64,000 nucleotides of DNA from Bacillus sp. HF117_J1_D. GTDB lineage: Bacteria > Bacillota > Bacilli > Bacillales > Bacillaceae_C. Positions 1 through 7,038 of the stretch are shown piece after piece. The notes below the pieces were generated by a model. The model was not told the DNA's origin. It searched no databases and saw only the letters and a list, made by a program, of their open reading frames with translations. How positions within the stretch are numbered: the first letter of the stretch is position 1; the number at the start of each line of letters is the position of its first letter. The translations under genes were made by a program, and so were the position numbers. The stretch spans positions 1 to 64,000 of the forward strand of contig JAABNQ010000011.1 in the NCBI GenBank assembly GCA_009928435.1, in the 5' to 3' direction.

Positions 1-51
1 ACGCTATAAGCTCTCTGGAACCCCCGGCATAGCCAGGGGTTTTCTAAACCA

Positions 52-1809
52 TCAATAAATCAGGCGGAGGAAAACGGTTTGTTTTCCCCCGCCTGATTTT
101 GTATTTCTCGGATCTTCCCCTGAAAGAAGCTGGCGGATGCCCGCCGCTTTCAGGAAGTTGTGGGCAAGGGCAACGATCCCGAATTCCACGTGGACCTTTT
201 CAAGGCCCCGCAGGGAAAATCGGCGGAACGACCGATTGCCCTTGATGTGACCGAACACACTTTCTACCTCAACTTTGCGTCGGGCATAGATTTCTGCGTT
301 CTCCTCACTTTCAAGGGCTGTCTTGACCTTTGCTTTCATTTCTTCATAGATCATATTCAAATGGACCTGCCTGTTACCTTTGGCTTTTGTACATTGGGGT
401 TTTAGCGGGCAATCGGAACAGTCCTCACATTCGTAGATCTTATAGCTTTGAACATAACCTGAGGCATTCTTTTTATTTTTGTACGATTTAAAGATCACCT
501 TTCGGTCATTTGGGCAGATGAACAGATCATCGTGCTCCAGATAGGTCCAGTTTTTGGCGTTTTTGATGTCATTCTTATATGTACGCGTCTTCTCCTTCAA
601 GTAGGTATTATACGGAATCAGGTAGTCAAAGCGCAGCTCTTTGTCCTCCCCGATGGCATACAGATAGTTCTCCTCGCTGCCGTATCCTGCGTCAGCCACG
701 ACCGTTTTTGGCATCGGCAAACTAGACTCCGCAAGTTTTTCCATATGCGGAATGAAACAACGCGTGTCGGTGGGGCGCTGATGGATGGTGTAATAAACGA
801 TAAATTGGTTTTCAGTCGCTGCCTGAACATTATAGCCTGGTTTCAACTGCCCGTTTTTCATATGATCTTCTTTCATACGCATGAATGTGGCATCAGGATC
901 GGTCTTCGAAAAGCTGTTGCGATCACCGAATGTCTCGTGATATAAACGGTATTTGTGGATACGTGGCACGATGTTCTCACGGATCACCTTCACCGGCTTT
1001 TTCAATGTACTCCGGCGCTTCCGCAGTTCTTTGCGAACAGGCACTTCTTCGGCTGCTTCGATTTCTTCCGTCAAGGCATCCACCTTCTTTTCGAGCTGGC
1101 TGGCGATTGACTCAAGCTGCTCAGGTGTTGCTTCCTCATCCGGCAGATCCGAAAGCTCCAAGGCTTCCGCTTCGGCAATTTCATGGATATCCTGAAGCAT
1201 TTCTTTGACTTTCTCTTTCAATTTCTCTTCAAAACGGATAGTAGATTTTTTCCACACAAAAGAATACTTATTGGCATTGGCCTCGAGCTTGGTGCCATCC
1301 AAGAAGTAGCTTTCCAATGTGATGTATCCGTCTTCTATCAGCCGGAGAATCATGGCTTCAAACAATTCATCCATCAGTTTTTTCATGCGCTTACCCCGGA
1401 AGTCATTGATGGTACGGAAATCCGGCAGTTGCATGGCAGCCAACCACATAGCTGGAAGGTTTTCTCTAGTCAACTTCTCGATCTCCCGGCAGGAATACAC
1501 TCTTTGGGAGTAGGCATACAGAATGACTTTGAGCATCAATTTAGGATGAAACGGAGGACGACCTCCGCCGGAATAGTGGGCAGCCAGCTGCTCATCAGGG
1601 ATGGATTCGATCATCTCATCGACCACACGGGCGACATGATGTTCTGGGATGAGCCCTTCCACATCCAGAATGGTAAAGCTTTGGCGGTTATTGTAGGGTT
1701 TAAACTTGGGGACAGTATGGATTTTGGTTACAAGGGGTTCCTCTTTTATCTCTAGAGGAAGGGTCATTTGTGTGCTATACTCATTAGTAGTAATCTTCGG
1801 ATTGCTCAT
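52..1809 (-). CDS. IS1182-family transposase
   Basis: This 585-residue DDE transposase would cut and rejoin the ends of its own insertion sequence. An N-terminal region with REIEKLTRENLPAMWL and FRTINDFR precedes the catalytic core. Candidate acidic residues sit in YFLDGTKLEAN, VVADAGYGSEENY and VEVESVFGHIKGNRSFRRF. A Cys cluster (CEDCSDCPLKPQC) lies before the last block. The frame is intact and of full family length. The start ATG at 1809 follows AGAAAGGGAC. Several overlapping plus-strand frames are antisense shadows. The stop codon lies inside a terminator hairpin. Confidence 0.92.
   Translation of the reverse strand: MSNPKITTNEYSTQMTLPLEIKEEPLVTKIHTVPKFKPYNNRQSFTILDVEGLIPEHHVARVVDEMIESIPDEQLAAHYSGGGRPPFHPKLMLKVILYAYSQRVYSCREIEKLTRENLPAMWLAAMQLPDFRTINDFRGKRMKKLMDELFEAMILRLIEDGYITLESYFLDGTKLEANANKYSFVWKKSTIRFEEKLKEKVKEMLQDIHEIAEAEALELSDLPDEEATPEQLESIASQLEKKVDALTEEIEAAEEVPVRKELRKRRSTLKKPVKVIRENIVPRIHKYRLYHETFGDRNSFSKTDPDATFMRMKEDHMKNGQLKPGYNVQAATENQFIVYYTIHQRPTDTRCFIPHMEKLAESSLPMPKTVVADAGYGSEENYLYAIGEDKELRFDYLIPYNTYLKEKTRTYKNDIKNAKNWTYLEHDDLFICPNDRKVIFKSYKNKKNASGYVQSYKIYECEDCSDCPLKPQCTKAKGNRQVHLNMIYEEMKAKVKTALESEENAEIYARRKVEVESVFGHIKGNRSFRRFSLRGLEKVHVEFGIVALAHNFLKAAGIRQLLSGEDPRNTKSGGGKQTVFLRLIY
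58..98 (-). terminator. Terminator hairpin at transposase end
   Basis: A stem with arms AATCAGGCGG and CCGCCTGATT continues through AGGAAAAC and GTTTTCCC around a GGTTT loop. It overlaps the last codons of the transposase gene. A second small hairpin (CCCC..GGGG) lies at about 21–39. Confidence 0.6.
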
Positions 1810-2123
1810 AAAAAATCGTCCCTTTCTGAAATGTTGGTTTTGTCACTTACATTTTACTAGATGGGACGATTTTTTTGTAGGTAGAAAAAGAAAAGGGCTG
1901 TCACAGAAAATCGGTTTTCACCGACTTTCTGGACAGCCCCATAATTGGAGGCCACCAAGCGATAGCGCGGTAGCGGATATAGTGTACATAAATAGAGTGC
2001 CGGAGATATTGGCTTTATAACCTTGTCGAGAAAAACTTGACGCATACTTTGGTTGTATTTTTTTATCATTGTTATTAAAATTGGTGTAAGGTAAAGAATT
2101 ATCAAAAAGATAGGAGGGATTTT

Positions 2124-2414
2124 TTGAATCCGATTTTCCTACTCATTATATTATTTTCTTTAGTAGTTTCTACTTCAATTTGCTTCTATGCATTAAAAAA
2201 GGTAAATAAATGGAAATTAATATCTTGTGTTTTTTTTGTAAATACAATTATTCTGGGTGGAGCATCAGCTTTATTTTATAAAATAGATCCGCAAAAGTTT
2301 CATAAAGGATCCTATGGTTTATTTGATAGCTTAGGAATTGGAGCACTATTATTTTTTATTCCTATAATTACTTGGATTAATATCATCGTTATCCAATTAA
2401 GAAAAAATAGTTGA
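2124..2414 (+). CDS. Small hypothetical membrane protein
   Basis: I do not recognise this 96-residue protein. It has three likely membrane segments (about residues 2–24, 32–51 and 70–92), a short basic loop (KKVNKWK) after the first, and a Lys/Arg/Asn-rich end. The start is TTG at 2124, seven bases after a clear AGGAGGG. The gene is A+T-rich and sits between the insertion sequence and the amidase gene, so it may be part of the acquired material there. A bidirectional terminator follows. Confidence 0.6.
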   Translation: MNPIFLLIILFSLVVSTSICFYALKKVNKWKLISCVFFVNTIILGGASALFYKIDPQKFHKGSYGLFDSLGIGALLFFIPIITWINIIVIQLRKNS

Positions 2415-2440
2415 GTTTATTACACTTTTAAACTAAAACA

Positions 2441-2476
2441 AAAAAACACTTCAACATTTTGATGAAAGTGTTTTTT
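2441..2476. terminator. Bidirectional terminator
   Basis: Arms AAAAAACACTT and AAGTGTTTTTT flank an A+T-rich loop. It has a T run in both orientations and separates the converging small membrane gene and the amidase gene. Confidence 0.75.
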
Positions 2477-2521
2477 GTATAATTTTCGAAAAAATATGAG
2501 CAGAGAGACCTATTTCTAAAA

Positions 2522-3490
2522 TTATTTAGGTGTATAAAATTCGATATAAGAGTATGATTTAATGGCTTTTTTTAAAGGATGTGCACGTCTTTCTACTGAA
2601 TTACCAGCTAAGTTATAATCATTGGCCGGTTTTTGAGTGATAATCATTGCATGAGTTGGTACTGTTACAACTCCTGCAGCACCTTTATGAAAAATTACAA
2701 TGTCACCTCTTTGTTGTTTACGATATGATTTTGTGTTATTAACGTATTGTGCTTTAGAAGCGCCTCTTACAGTTGATTTCTTTCTCCAAAACTTACTAAA
2801 TTCTTTGACACTAATCCAAGGACTAGGATCTGAAAGTTTCCAGCTATAATTGAGTTGCTTTGCACTATTTATCACATGGTATTTTTTTTTTCTAGAGATG
2901 GTCCATTTACCTTGTTTTGGTAACCCACCACCGATATGCATTGCTTGAGATACGAAATTTGTACAGTTAGTCCCATATTTTCCAGTAAATTTTGGGTAAC
3001 TTTTGCTATATTTGTTGTAATTATTATATGCCCAAGTTGCTGCGGCACCTCCTTTATAGGAGGCAGCGGCAGCGAAAGTACTAATTTCATTTTCGTTTTT
3101 TTCAGCATCGAGATCCTCTAAAAATCTCAAAACTTCGGAGTCTTCAATACCTTTGTAATGTCTAACTACGTAGTCGTATAATAATTCTTTTTCTTCTGCA
3201 TTTACGTTTTCATAAATACTTTCAATAATTTTAATAGCTTTAACTTTATCTTCTTCTTCTACTGATAAAACAAGTGGTTTTATTGATAAATCATTAGTTT
3301 CGTTTACTAAAATTTCTCCAACTTTTAAATCCTCTTGCCAATAGGACTCAAGTGCATCTAATATAATTTCTTCTTCTAAATCAACATTGTCACTATCACG
3401 TTCTTTATAATATTGTTTGATATACTCGTTATCTTCCGTTTCATTTGCAAGACTGCTGTTAGGATGAAGAAGGAAAGATAGTCCTAACAA
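2522..3490 (-). CDS. Amidase-domain (Amidase_6-like) cell-wall protein, 5' end lost
   Basis: The C-terminal half matches the putative amidase domain of secreted Bacillus proteins. It starts near YKGGAAATWAYNNYN (about 145–159), has the presumed catalytic Cys in GTNCTNFVSQAM (Cys176), and His280 in PTHAMIITQ. Such proteins usually follow a signal peptide and an acidic spacer, both partly visible here. The first residues MLGLSFLLHPNSSLANETE resemble only the second half of a signal peptide. The only start is a TTG at 3490 without its own ribosome site, and a TAG lies two codons upstream. The TTG overlaps the end of an unrelated gene stub (3484–3618), which suggests a deletion junction. Export is therefore doubtful. 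Confidence 0.7.
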   Translation of the reverse strand: MLGLSFLLHPNSSLANETEDNEYIKQYYKERDSDNVDLEEEIILDALESYWQEDLKVGEILVNETNDLSIKPLVLSVEEEDKVKAIKIIESIYENVNAEEKELLYDYVVRHYKGIEDSEVLRFLEDLDAEKNENEISTFAAAASYKGGAAATWAYNNYNKYSKSYPKFTGKYGTNCTNFVSQAMHIGGGLPKQGKWTISRKKKYHVINSAKQLNYSWKLSDPSPWISVKEFSKFWRKKSTVRGASKAQYVNNTKSYRKQQRGDIVIFHKGAAGVVTVPTHAMIITQKPANDYNLAGNSVERRAHPLKKAIKSYSYIEFYTPK

Positions 3491-3618
3491 TGTCTATTAA
3501 TCATAGTCTTGTACTCACTTTCGACAGGATTCTTTTTATCCAAATTTTTGCTGGCTTTTAATAATTGTCTTTTTCCATCAGAGTATTCCTGAATCAATTT
3601 GTCGGCCCAATTTGGCAT
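3484..3618 (-). pseudogene. N-terminal stub of a phage-type sigma-like regulator (Xpf-like)
   Basis: A 44-codon frame starts at ATG 3618 after a good AGGAGGT site and begins MPNWADKLIQEYSDGKRQLL. That opening resembles small phage/prophage sigma-like regulators of the Xpf type. It ends after TMINRHC at a TAG that overlaps the amidase frame. Full-length relatives continue to a C-terminal helix-turn-helix, which is absent, so this is read as the 5' remnant of a gene joined to the amidase by deletion. The family assignment rests on the first ~20 residues and is tentative. Confidence 0.5.
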
Positions 3619-3708
3619 AAAAATACCTCCTAACGTTGCCTCGTATTGTCAAAAGTTCCATAGTAAAAAATTAAAGATCCCTTGATCTTAAGGGTTTTAA
3701 AAGCAAAA

Positions 3709-3797
3709 AACTTGCCATCCCCCTAAATTTTAAGGTTTGATGAGGTTACCACACGACACCAAATCCCTAAAATTAGGAAGTGACAAGTTGTTACCTC
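3709..3797. repeat. Nested inverted repeats
   Basis: The outer arms contain AACTTGCCA (3709–) and its near reverse complement ending GTGACAAGTT (to 3789). Each also carries a CCTAAA/TTTAGG-type block. A second imperfect pair GAGGTTAC (3742–3749) and GTTACCTC (3790–3797) interleaves. No gene is seen between about 3620 and 3860. The structure may be the end of a decayed insertion sequence. Confidence 0.4.
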
Positions 3798-3861
3798 AAT
3801 TTATAGCGTATTACTTAGTTATATCAAGTTTCAAGAAAAAATTATTTTTGGCCTTTTAGGA

Positions 3862-4825
3862 ATGATCCTTGGCAAATCAGTGGCTAAAGCCGCTTTCGAT
3901 GAGCCTGTGAACCAGCCTTATCGCAAATTACAGGTTGATGAGATGCCCATCATTGAAAATCTGGAGAAGCTTGACTATCAATAGCTTCTTTCCGATTATC
4001 AAGCTAAACATGGAAAGCCTTTAAAGCTGGTTGTGCGTCGGAAAAACAGTGTGGTTAAAGTTCCAGCTGCTCTCACATGCCCAAAGTGTTCGGCACCTTC
4101 TTCGTACCTTTATGCCAATAACGGCGATAAAGGGCAATATCAATGCAAAGTTTGTGCGTGTCTGTTTAGCAAGAAAAACCGTTTCCTAAAAGAGGCCATC
4201 CTCAAATGCCCTCATTGTTTAAAGACTTTGGAAAGAATCAAGGAACGTAAGGATTTTTACGTGTTCAAATGTAAAAACAATGCCTGTTGTTCTACCAAAA
4301 TAATCTAAACAAAATGACCCAAGAAGAAAAGGAGCAGTTCCAAAAAGATCCTCAGGCGTTCAAAGTCAGATACATCTTTCGGGAGTTTACCTTTGACTTC
4401 AAGCCTTTATCCAAGGAGTCACCTGTAAAGCCTAAAGTGGATCTTTCACGCATTTACGTGTCGGCCCATACGTTAGGGCTTATTTTGACATACCACGTGA
4501 ATTACGGACTCTCAGCCAGAAAAACAGCTGCCCTGATGTTTGATGTGCACAGCATTAAAATTTCTCATCAGACCATCCTGAATTACATGAACAGTGTCGC
4601 CCTTATCACCAAGCCATTTATTGATCATTATCCCTACGACCTTTCAAACAGCTTTTGCGGCGATGAAACGTATATCCGCGTGAAAGGGCGCTGGCATTAT
4701 CTGTTCTTTTTCTTTGATGCCGTCAAGAAGATTATTCTGTCCTACCCTGTGTCACCCAACAGGGACACACCGTCGGCCATTAGGGCACTGGACCAGGTGC
4801 TGCAAAAAGGGCAAAACAGAAGCAA
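3862..4825 (+). pseudogene. Decayed DDE transposase with N-terminal zinc ribbons
   Basis: Three in-phase or shifted pieces make one transposase. Codons from ATG 3862 run to an in-frame TAG at 3982–3984 (after NLEKLDYQ). The frame then continues through Cys motifs (CPKCSAPSSYLY, CKVCACLF, CPHCLKTLERI, CKNNACC) to a frameshift near 4287–4290. The next frame holds helix-turn-helix-like GLSARKTAALMFDV and the catalytic block FCGDETYIRVKGRWHYLFFF plus FFDAVKKIILSYPVS. The C-terminal third, with the last acidic residue, is missing. The sequence breaks off at about 4825, just before the gerP promoter. It resembles IS6/IS240-type rve transposases, but I cannot place it in a family. Confidence 0.75.
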
Positions 4826-4829
4826 TATC

Positions 4830-4856
4830 ACCAATTCGATTCTTTTTCATAAAATA
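4830..4856 (+). promoter_or_regulatory. Sigma-K promoter of the gerP operon
   Basis: An AC at 4830–4831 lies 16 bases before CATAAAATA (4848–4856), an exact fit to the AC–16–CATAnnnTA sigma-K pattern. It is about 45 bases upstream of gerPA. The gerP operon is known to be sigma-K-controlled in B. subtilis. Confidence 0.75.
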
Positions 4857-4900
4857 CAATGCATAGATAAATACGGCAATATGGAAGGATGTGAACGGTA

Positions 4901-5122
4901 TTGCCTGGATTTGTTGGTGCCGTTCAAATTATCAATATAAATACAGGGGCGGCTTTCAATATTGGGGATGTATTTCAAATCCATCCAATTTCCTATGCCA
5001 AAACGTTCTCGGGTGCAGGGTCATTCAATACAGGCGAAGAGATTAGGGTTCGCAACCATCATTCTGCCACTAATAGTTATGATGCCGATGGCCTGGATCA
5101 GGGTATTTTACTCAATCTATAA
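4901..5122 (+). CDS. gerPA: Spore germination protein GerPA
   Basis: This 73-residue protein is the first gene of the gerP operon. The operon is made in the mother cell late in sporulation and is needed for nutrient germinants to pass the spore coat. The gerPA/PF family pattern is clear: MPGFVGAVQI at the start, a Gly-rich FNIGDVF segment, and SATNSYDADGLDQ near the end. Its ATG follows AAGGATGTGAACGGT. Part of another frame that joins the upstream transposase remnant reads through this start and is not real. gerPB follows after 22 bases. Confidence 0.9.
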   Translation: MPGFVGAVQIININTGAAFNIGDVFQIHPISYAKTFSGAGSFNTGEEIRVRNHHSATNSYDADGLDQGILLNL

Positions 5123-5144
5123 ATGAAAGACACAGGAGGAAGCC

Positions 5145-5351
5145 ATGATTGTAAATGTGCAGCAGACCATTCACATACAAATGATTAAAATCGGCGGAAT
5201 CACCAACTCCTCGGTACTTCAAATCGGTACTTCTGGAGTCATCACACCCTCTTCTCATTTATATAATACGGGTGGTTATACAGCTCCTGCTCCTGCCGTA
5301 ACAGGCGAAACTGAACTGGCACAGCAGGAAGTCAGTCTAATTCCATTATAG
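5145..5351 (+). CDS. gerPB: Spore germination protein GerPB
   Basis: This second gerP gene encodes 68 residues with the family signature IGGITNSSVLQIGTSG in the centre and an Ala/Pro-rich end. It begins at ATG 5145 after AGGAGGAAGCC. GerP proteins are small coat-associated factors thought to open a path for germinants through the inner coat; a biochemical activity is not known. It is co-transcribed from the sigma-K promoter upstream of gerPA. The 90 bases before gerPC contain a 12-base word (GACATAACGCAT) that also occurs at 19512. Confidence 0.88.
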   Translation: MIVNVQQTIHIQMIKIGGITNSSVLQIGTSGVITPSSHLYNTGGYTAPAPAVTGETELAQQEVSLIPL

Positions 5352-5441
5352 ACGGCTGACTAATGGTGACATAACGCATTGACTGTTATGGAAATATTTA
5401 GTTATTGTTTATATGCCTTTTTAAACATTGAAAGGGTGTGG

Positions 5442-6065
5442 ATGTACAAAATGCAGGCGAATTACACAATGCAGCAATTATATTTTTTCATAGAAAGGCA
5501 GCAGCAGGAAATTACCTCTTTAAGGAAGTCAATCCAATCCCTGTCAAATGAACTGAAGCAACTGAAAGAAAAGCCGACTGTAACGGTTGAAAAGCTGGAA
5601 TATAAGTTTGACCAGCTAAAAGTGGAAACACTTGAAGGGACCTTAAATATTGGAATGAACCCTGCTGATCTGAATTCCGTTGAAGATTTTTCAGTACCGC
5701 CTGGCTCGACGCAAACTCAAGCCTTTGTACGACACCCCAACCTTTATGATGAGACACTTGAAAAGCTGAATCATTATATCGATCATGAATTGGATACTTT
5801 GATAAAAGATATGGAAACTCAAGTTGGCAGGAATCTTGAAGAGCCGTATATTAACATGATCAAAGAGGATATCCGCAAGCAAATCCCCGGTAGAGCTGAT
5901 CACTATCTGGGCTTCTTCAGCACGCAGCTTAACCATCATGCGAATGAAGAAGAGCTGTACAATAAAGTGTATCATACATTGCTGGAAGATATTAACAAAG
6001 CTGTGCATGGGTTTATTTCTCAAATTCCAAACCAACAAGGAGGGGCGAACCCCCATGGAACTTAA
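5442..6065 (+). CDS. gerPC: Spore germination protein GerPC
   Basis: GerPC is the large member of the operon; 207 residues here against about 205 in B. subtilis. The N-terminus has heptad-like QQLYFFIERQQQEITSLRKS, a probable coiled coil (about residues 10–45). The rest is acidic and helical. I chose ATG 5442 because AAAGGGTG lies at the correct distance; an upstream in-frame ATG at 5379 would add an unconserved hydrophobic leader. The last codons overlap gerPD by 11 bases, which implies translational coupling. Confidence 0.88.
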   Translation: MYKMQANYTMQQLYFFIERQQQEITSLRKSIQSLSNELKQLKEKPTVTVEKLEYKFDQLKVETLEGTLNIGMNPADLNSVEDFSVPPGSTQTQAFVRHPNLYDETLEKLNHYIDHELDTLIKDMETQVGRNLEEPYINMIKEDIRKQIPGRADHYLGFFSTQLNHHANEEELYNKVYHTLLEDINKAVHGFISQIPNQQGGANPHGT

Positions 6066-6225
6066 TGTAGTGAACCGGGAATTATGTGTCGGGCAGATCC
6101 GCGTTATCGGGGTAAGTGCTTCATCCATTTTGCTGGTCGGCGATGCGGATACAATTCAGTTAGCGTCTGTCTTTGACACACCGCCGGAATCTTTGATCAT
6201 CGGACCTTTTGTTCCTCTTTCCTAA
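6055..6225 (+). CDS. gerPD: Spore germination protein GerPD
   Basis: This 56-residue protein begins MELNVVNRELCVGQIRVIG and ends with a Pro-rich PPESLIIGPFVPLS, as in GerPD. The ATG at 6055 lies eight bases after AAGGAGGGG and inside the end of gerPC. A longer frame starting at 5938 overlaps gerPC heavily and has no ribosome site, so it was not used. It is the fourth gene of the operon, with gerPE following after 20 bases. Confidence 0.87.
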   Translation: MELNVVNRELCVGQIRVIGVSASSILLVGDADTIQLASVFDTPPESLIIGPFVPLS

Positions 6226-6245
6226 TAAATTAAGGAGATGCCATC

Positions 6246-6635
6246 ATGCCGTTAAGAGGTTCTGTCGTAAAGACGATGGATATTAAAAGTGCGATGTTCG
6301 GTTCTGTCATTGAAATCGGTGACACTGTACATTTGAGGGCCTACACAGATGCTCTAGCCGTACAAAGAAATAAAGAATTGTTTTTTGGCCACGAAGGTAA
6401 TTTCAAGAATTACAATGCCTTTAATAGGCCAATCCCAATTCCTTCATTCCCCAGGCAGTTGCTGTCCATTACGAAGTATAACGAGTATCCAGATATTAAG
6501 GTCGGTAATATTCACCTAATCACTATTTCTTCTTCTGCCATCGTTCAAATAGGTACTACAAGTGACATTCATGCAGAAGCGAGGGTGCTTCATATCCGCC
6601 AAATTTCTCCCGGTTATAAAGGTGCAAAGCCCTAG
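6246..6635 (+). CDS. gerPE: Spore germination protein GerPE
   Basis: This 129-residue gerP protein is close to the B. subtilis length (about 121). It begins MPLRGSVVKTMDIKSAMFGS and carries the repeated family pattern of a hydrophobic strand followed by IGDT and later VQIGTTSDIHAEARVLHIRQ. The start ATG 6246 follows TAAGGAGATGCCATC. The final residues YKGAKP match the basic tail seen in relatives. Confidence 0.88.
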   Translation: MPLRGSVVKTMDIKSAMFGSVIEIGDTVHLRAYTDALAVQRNKELFFGHEGNFKNYNAFNRPIPIPSFPRQLLSITKYNEYPDIKVGNIHLITISSSAIVQIGTTSDIHAEARVLHIRQISPGYKGAKP

Positions 6636-6683
6636 ATCGTATGGCCTCGCACAAATCAAAATAATCATATAGGGTGATGACAA

Positions 6684-6902
6684 ATGCCTGCAATCGTTGG
6701 ACCTGTTCAAATTTTCCATGTTGGAGGAGGGGTTGTTCACTTTGGAGATACAGCTGTTATTTCTCCGAAAAATGCTACAAAAACGTTTGAAGGTTCTGGC
6801 TCTGCCAATTCCGGCGGTTTTATCGTGACGAATAACGGAATTAGTGGAACTAATATACTTGATACGAATCTTGTTGACCAGCCGACAGTCGGGAACAACT
6901 AA
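6684..6902 (+). CDS. gerPF: Spore germination protein GerPF
   Basis: The last gene of the gerP operon encodes 72 residues and is paralogous to GerPA. It starts MPAIVGPVQIFHVGGG, followed by VHFGDTAVISPK and the closing NGISGTNILDTNLVDQ. Its ATG follows AGGGTGATGACAA. The operon order A-B-C-D-E-F is complete, so the insertion-sequence debris upstream has not damaged it. A bidirectional terminator separates it from the converging addA gene. Confidence 0.9.
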   Translation: MPAIVGPVQIFHVGGGVVHFGDTAVISPKNATKTFEGSGSANSGGFIVTNNGISGTNILDTNLVDQPTVGNN

Positions 6903-6998
6903 GAAAAGTGGTAGCGTCCAATTAAGAATTGCACGTCCTGCCGCCTCGATTGCACTAAGACATCGATCTTCAATGAACAGGATGGAGCAAAGAAAAGA

Positions 6999-7034
6999 AG
7001 AGTGCCAAAGGGTAATGTCCCCCTTCGGCACTCT
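6999..7034. terminator. Bidirectional terminator between gerPF and addA
   Basis: Strong stem AGAGTGCC–AAGGG / CCCTT–GGCACTCT around a short loop. It lies four bases from the addA stop and 97 bases after gerPF. Confidence 0.7.
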
Positions 7035-7038
7035 CTCG

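Larger units (their letters stand above)
1..1940 (-). mobile_element. IS1182-type insertion sequence, left end outside window
   Basis: The right terminus is visible. Read inward from position 1940 on the minus strand it begins GGGGCTGTCCAGAAAGTCGG, the GGGGCTGTC-type end I associate with this group. A subterminal palindrome follows (about 1895–1938), then the transposase gene. No matching left inverted repeat lies between position 1 and the transposase stop at 52, so the left end is probably outside the window. The transposase reading frame is uninterrupted, so the element may be active. Confidence 0.75.

Noticed and set aside
160-1755. Several plus-strand frames of 60–190 codons across the transposase gene
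   Set aside because: They are antisense to an intact transposase, have no ribosome sites and no recognisable content.
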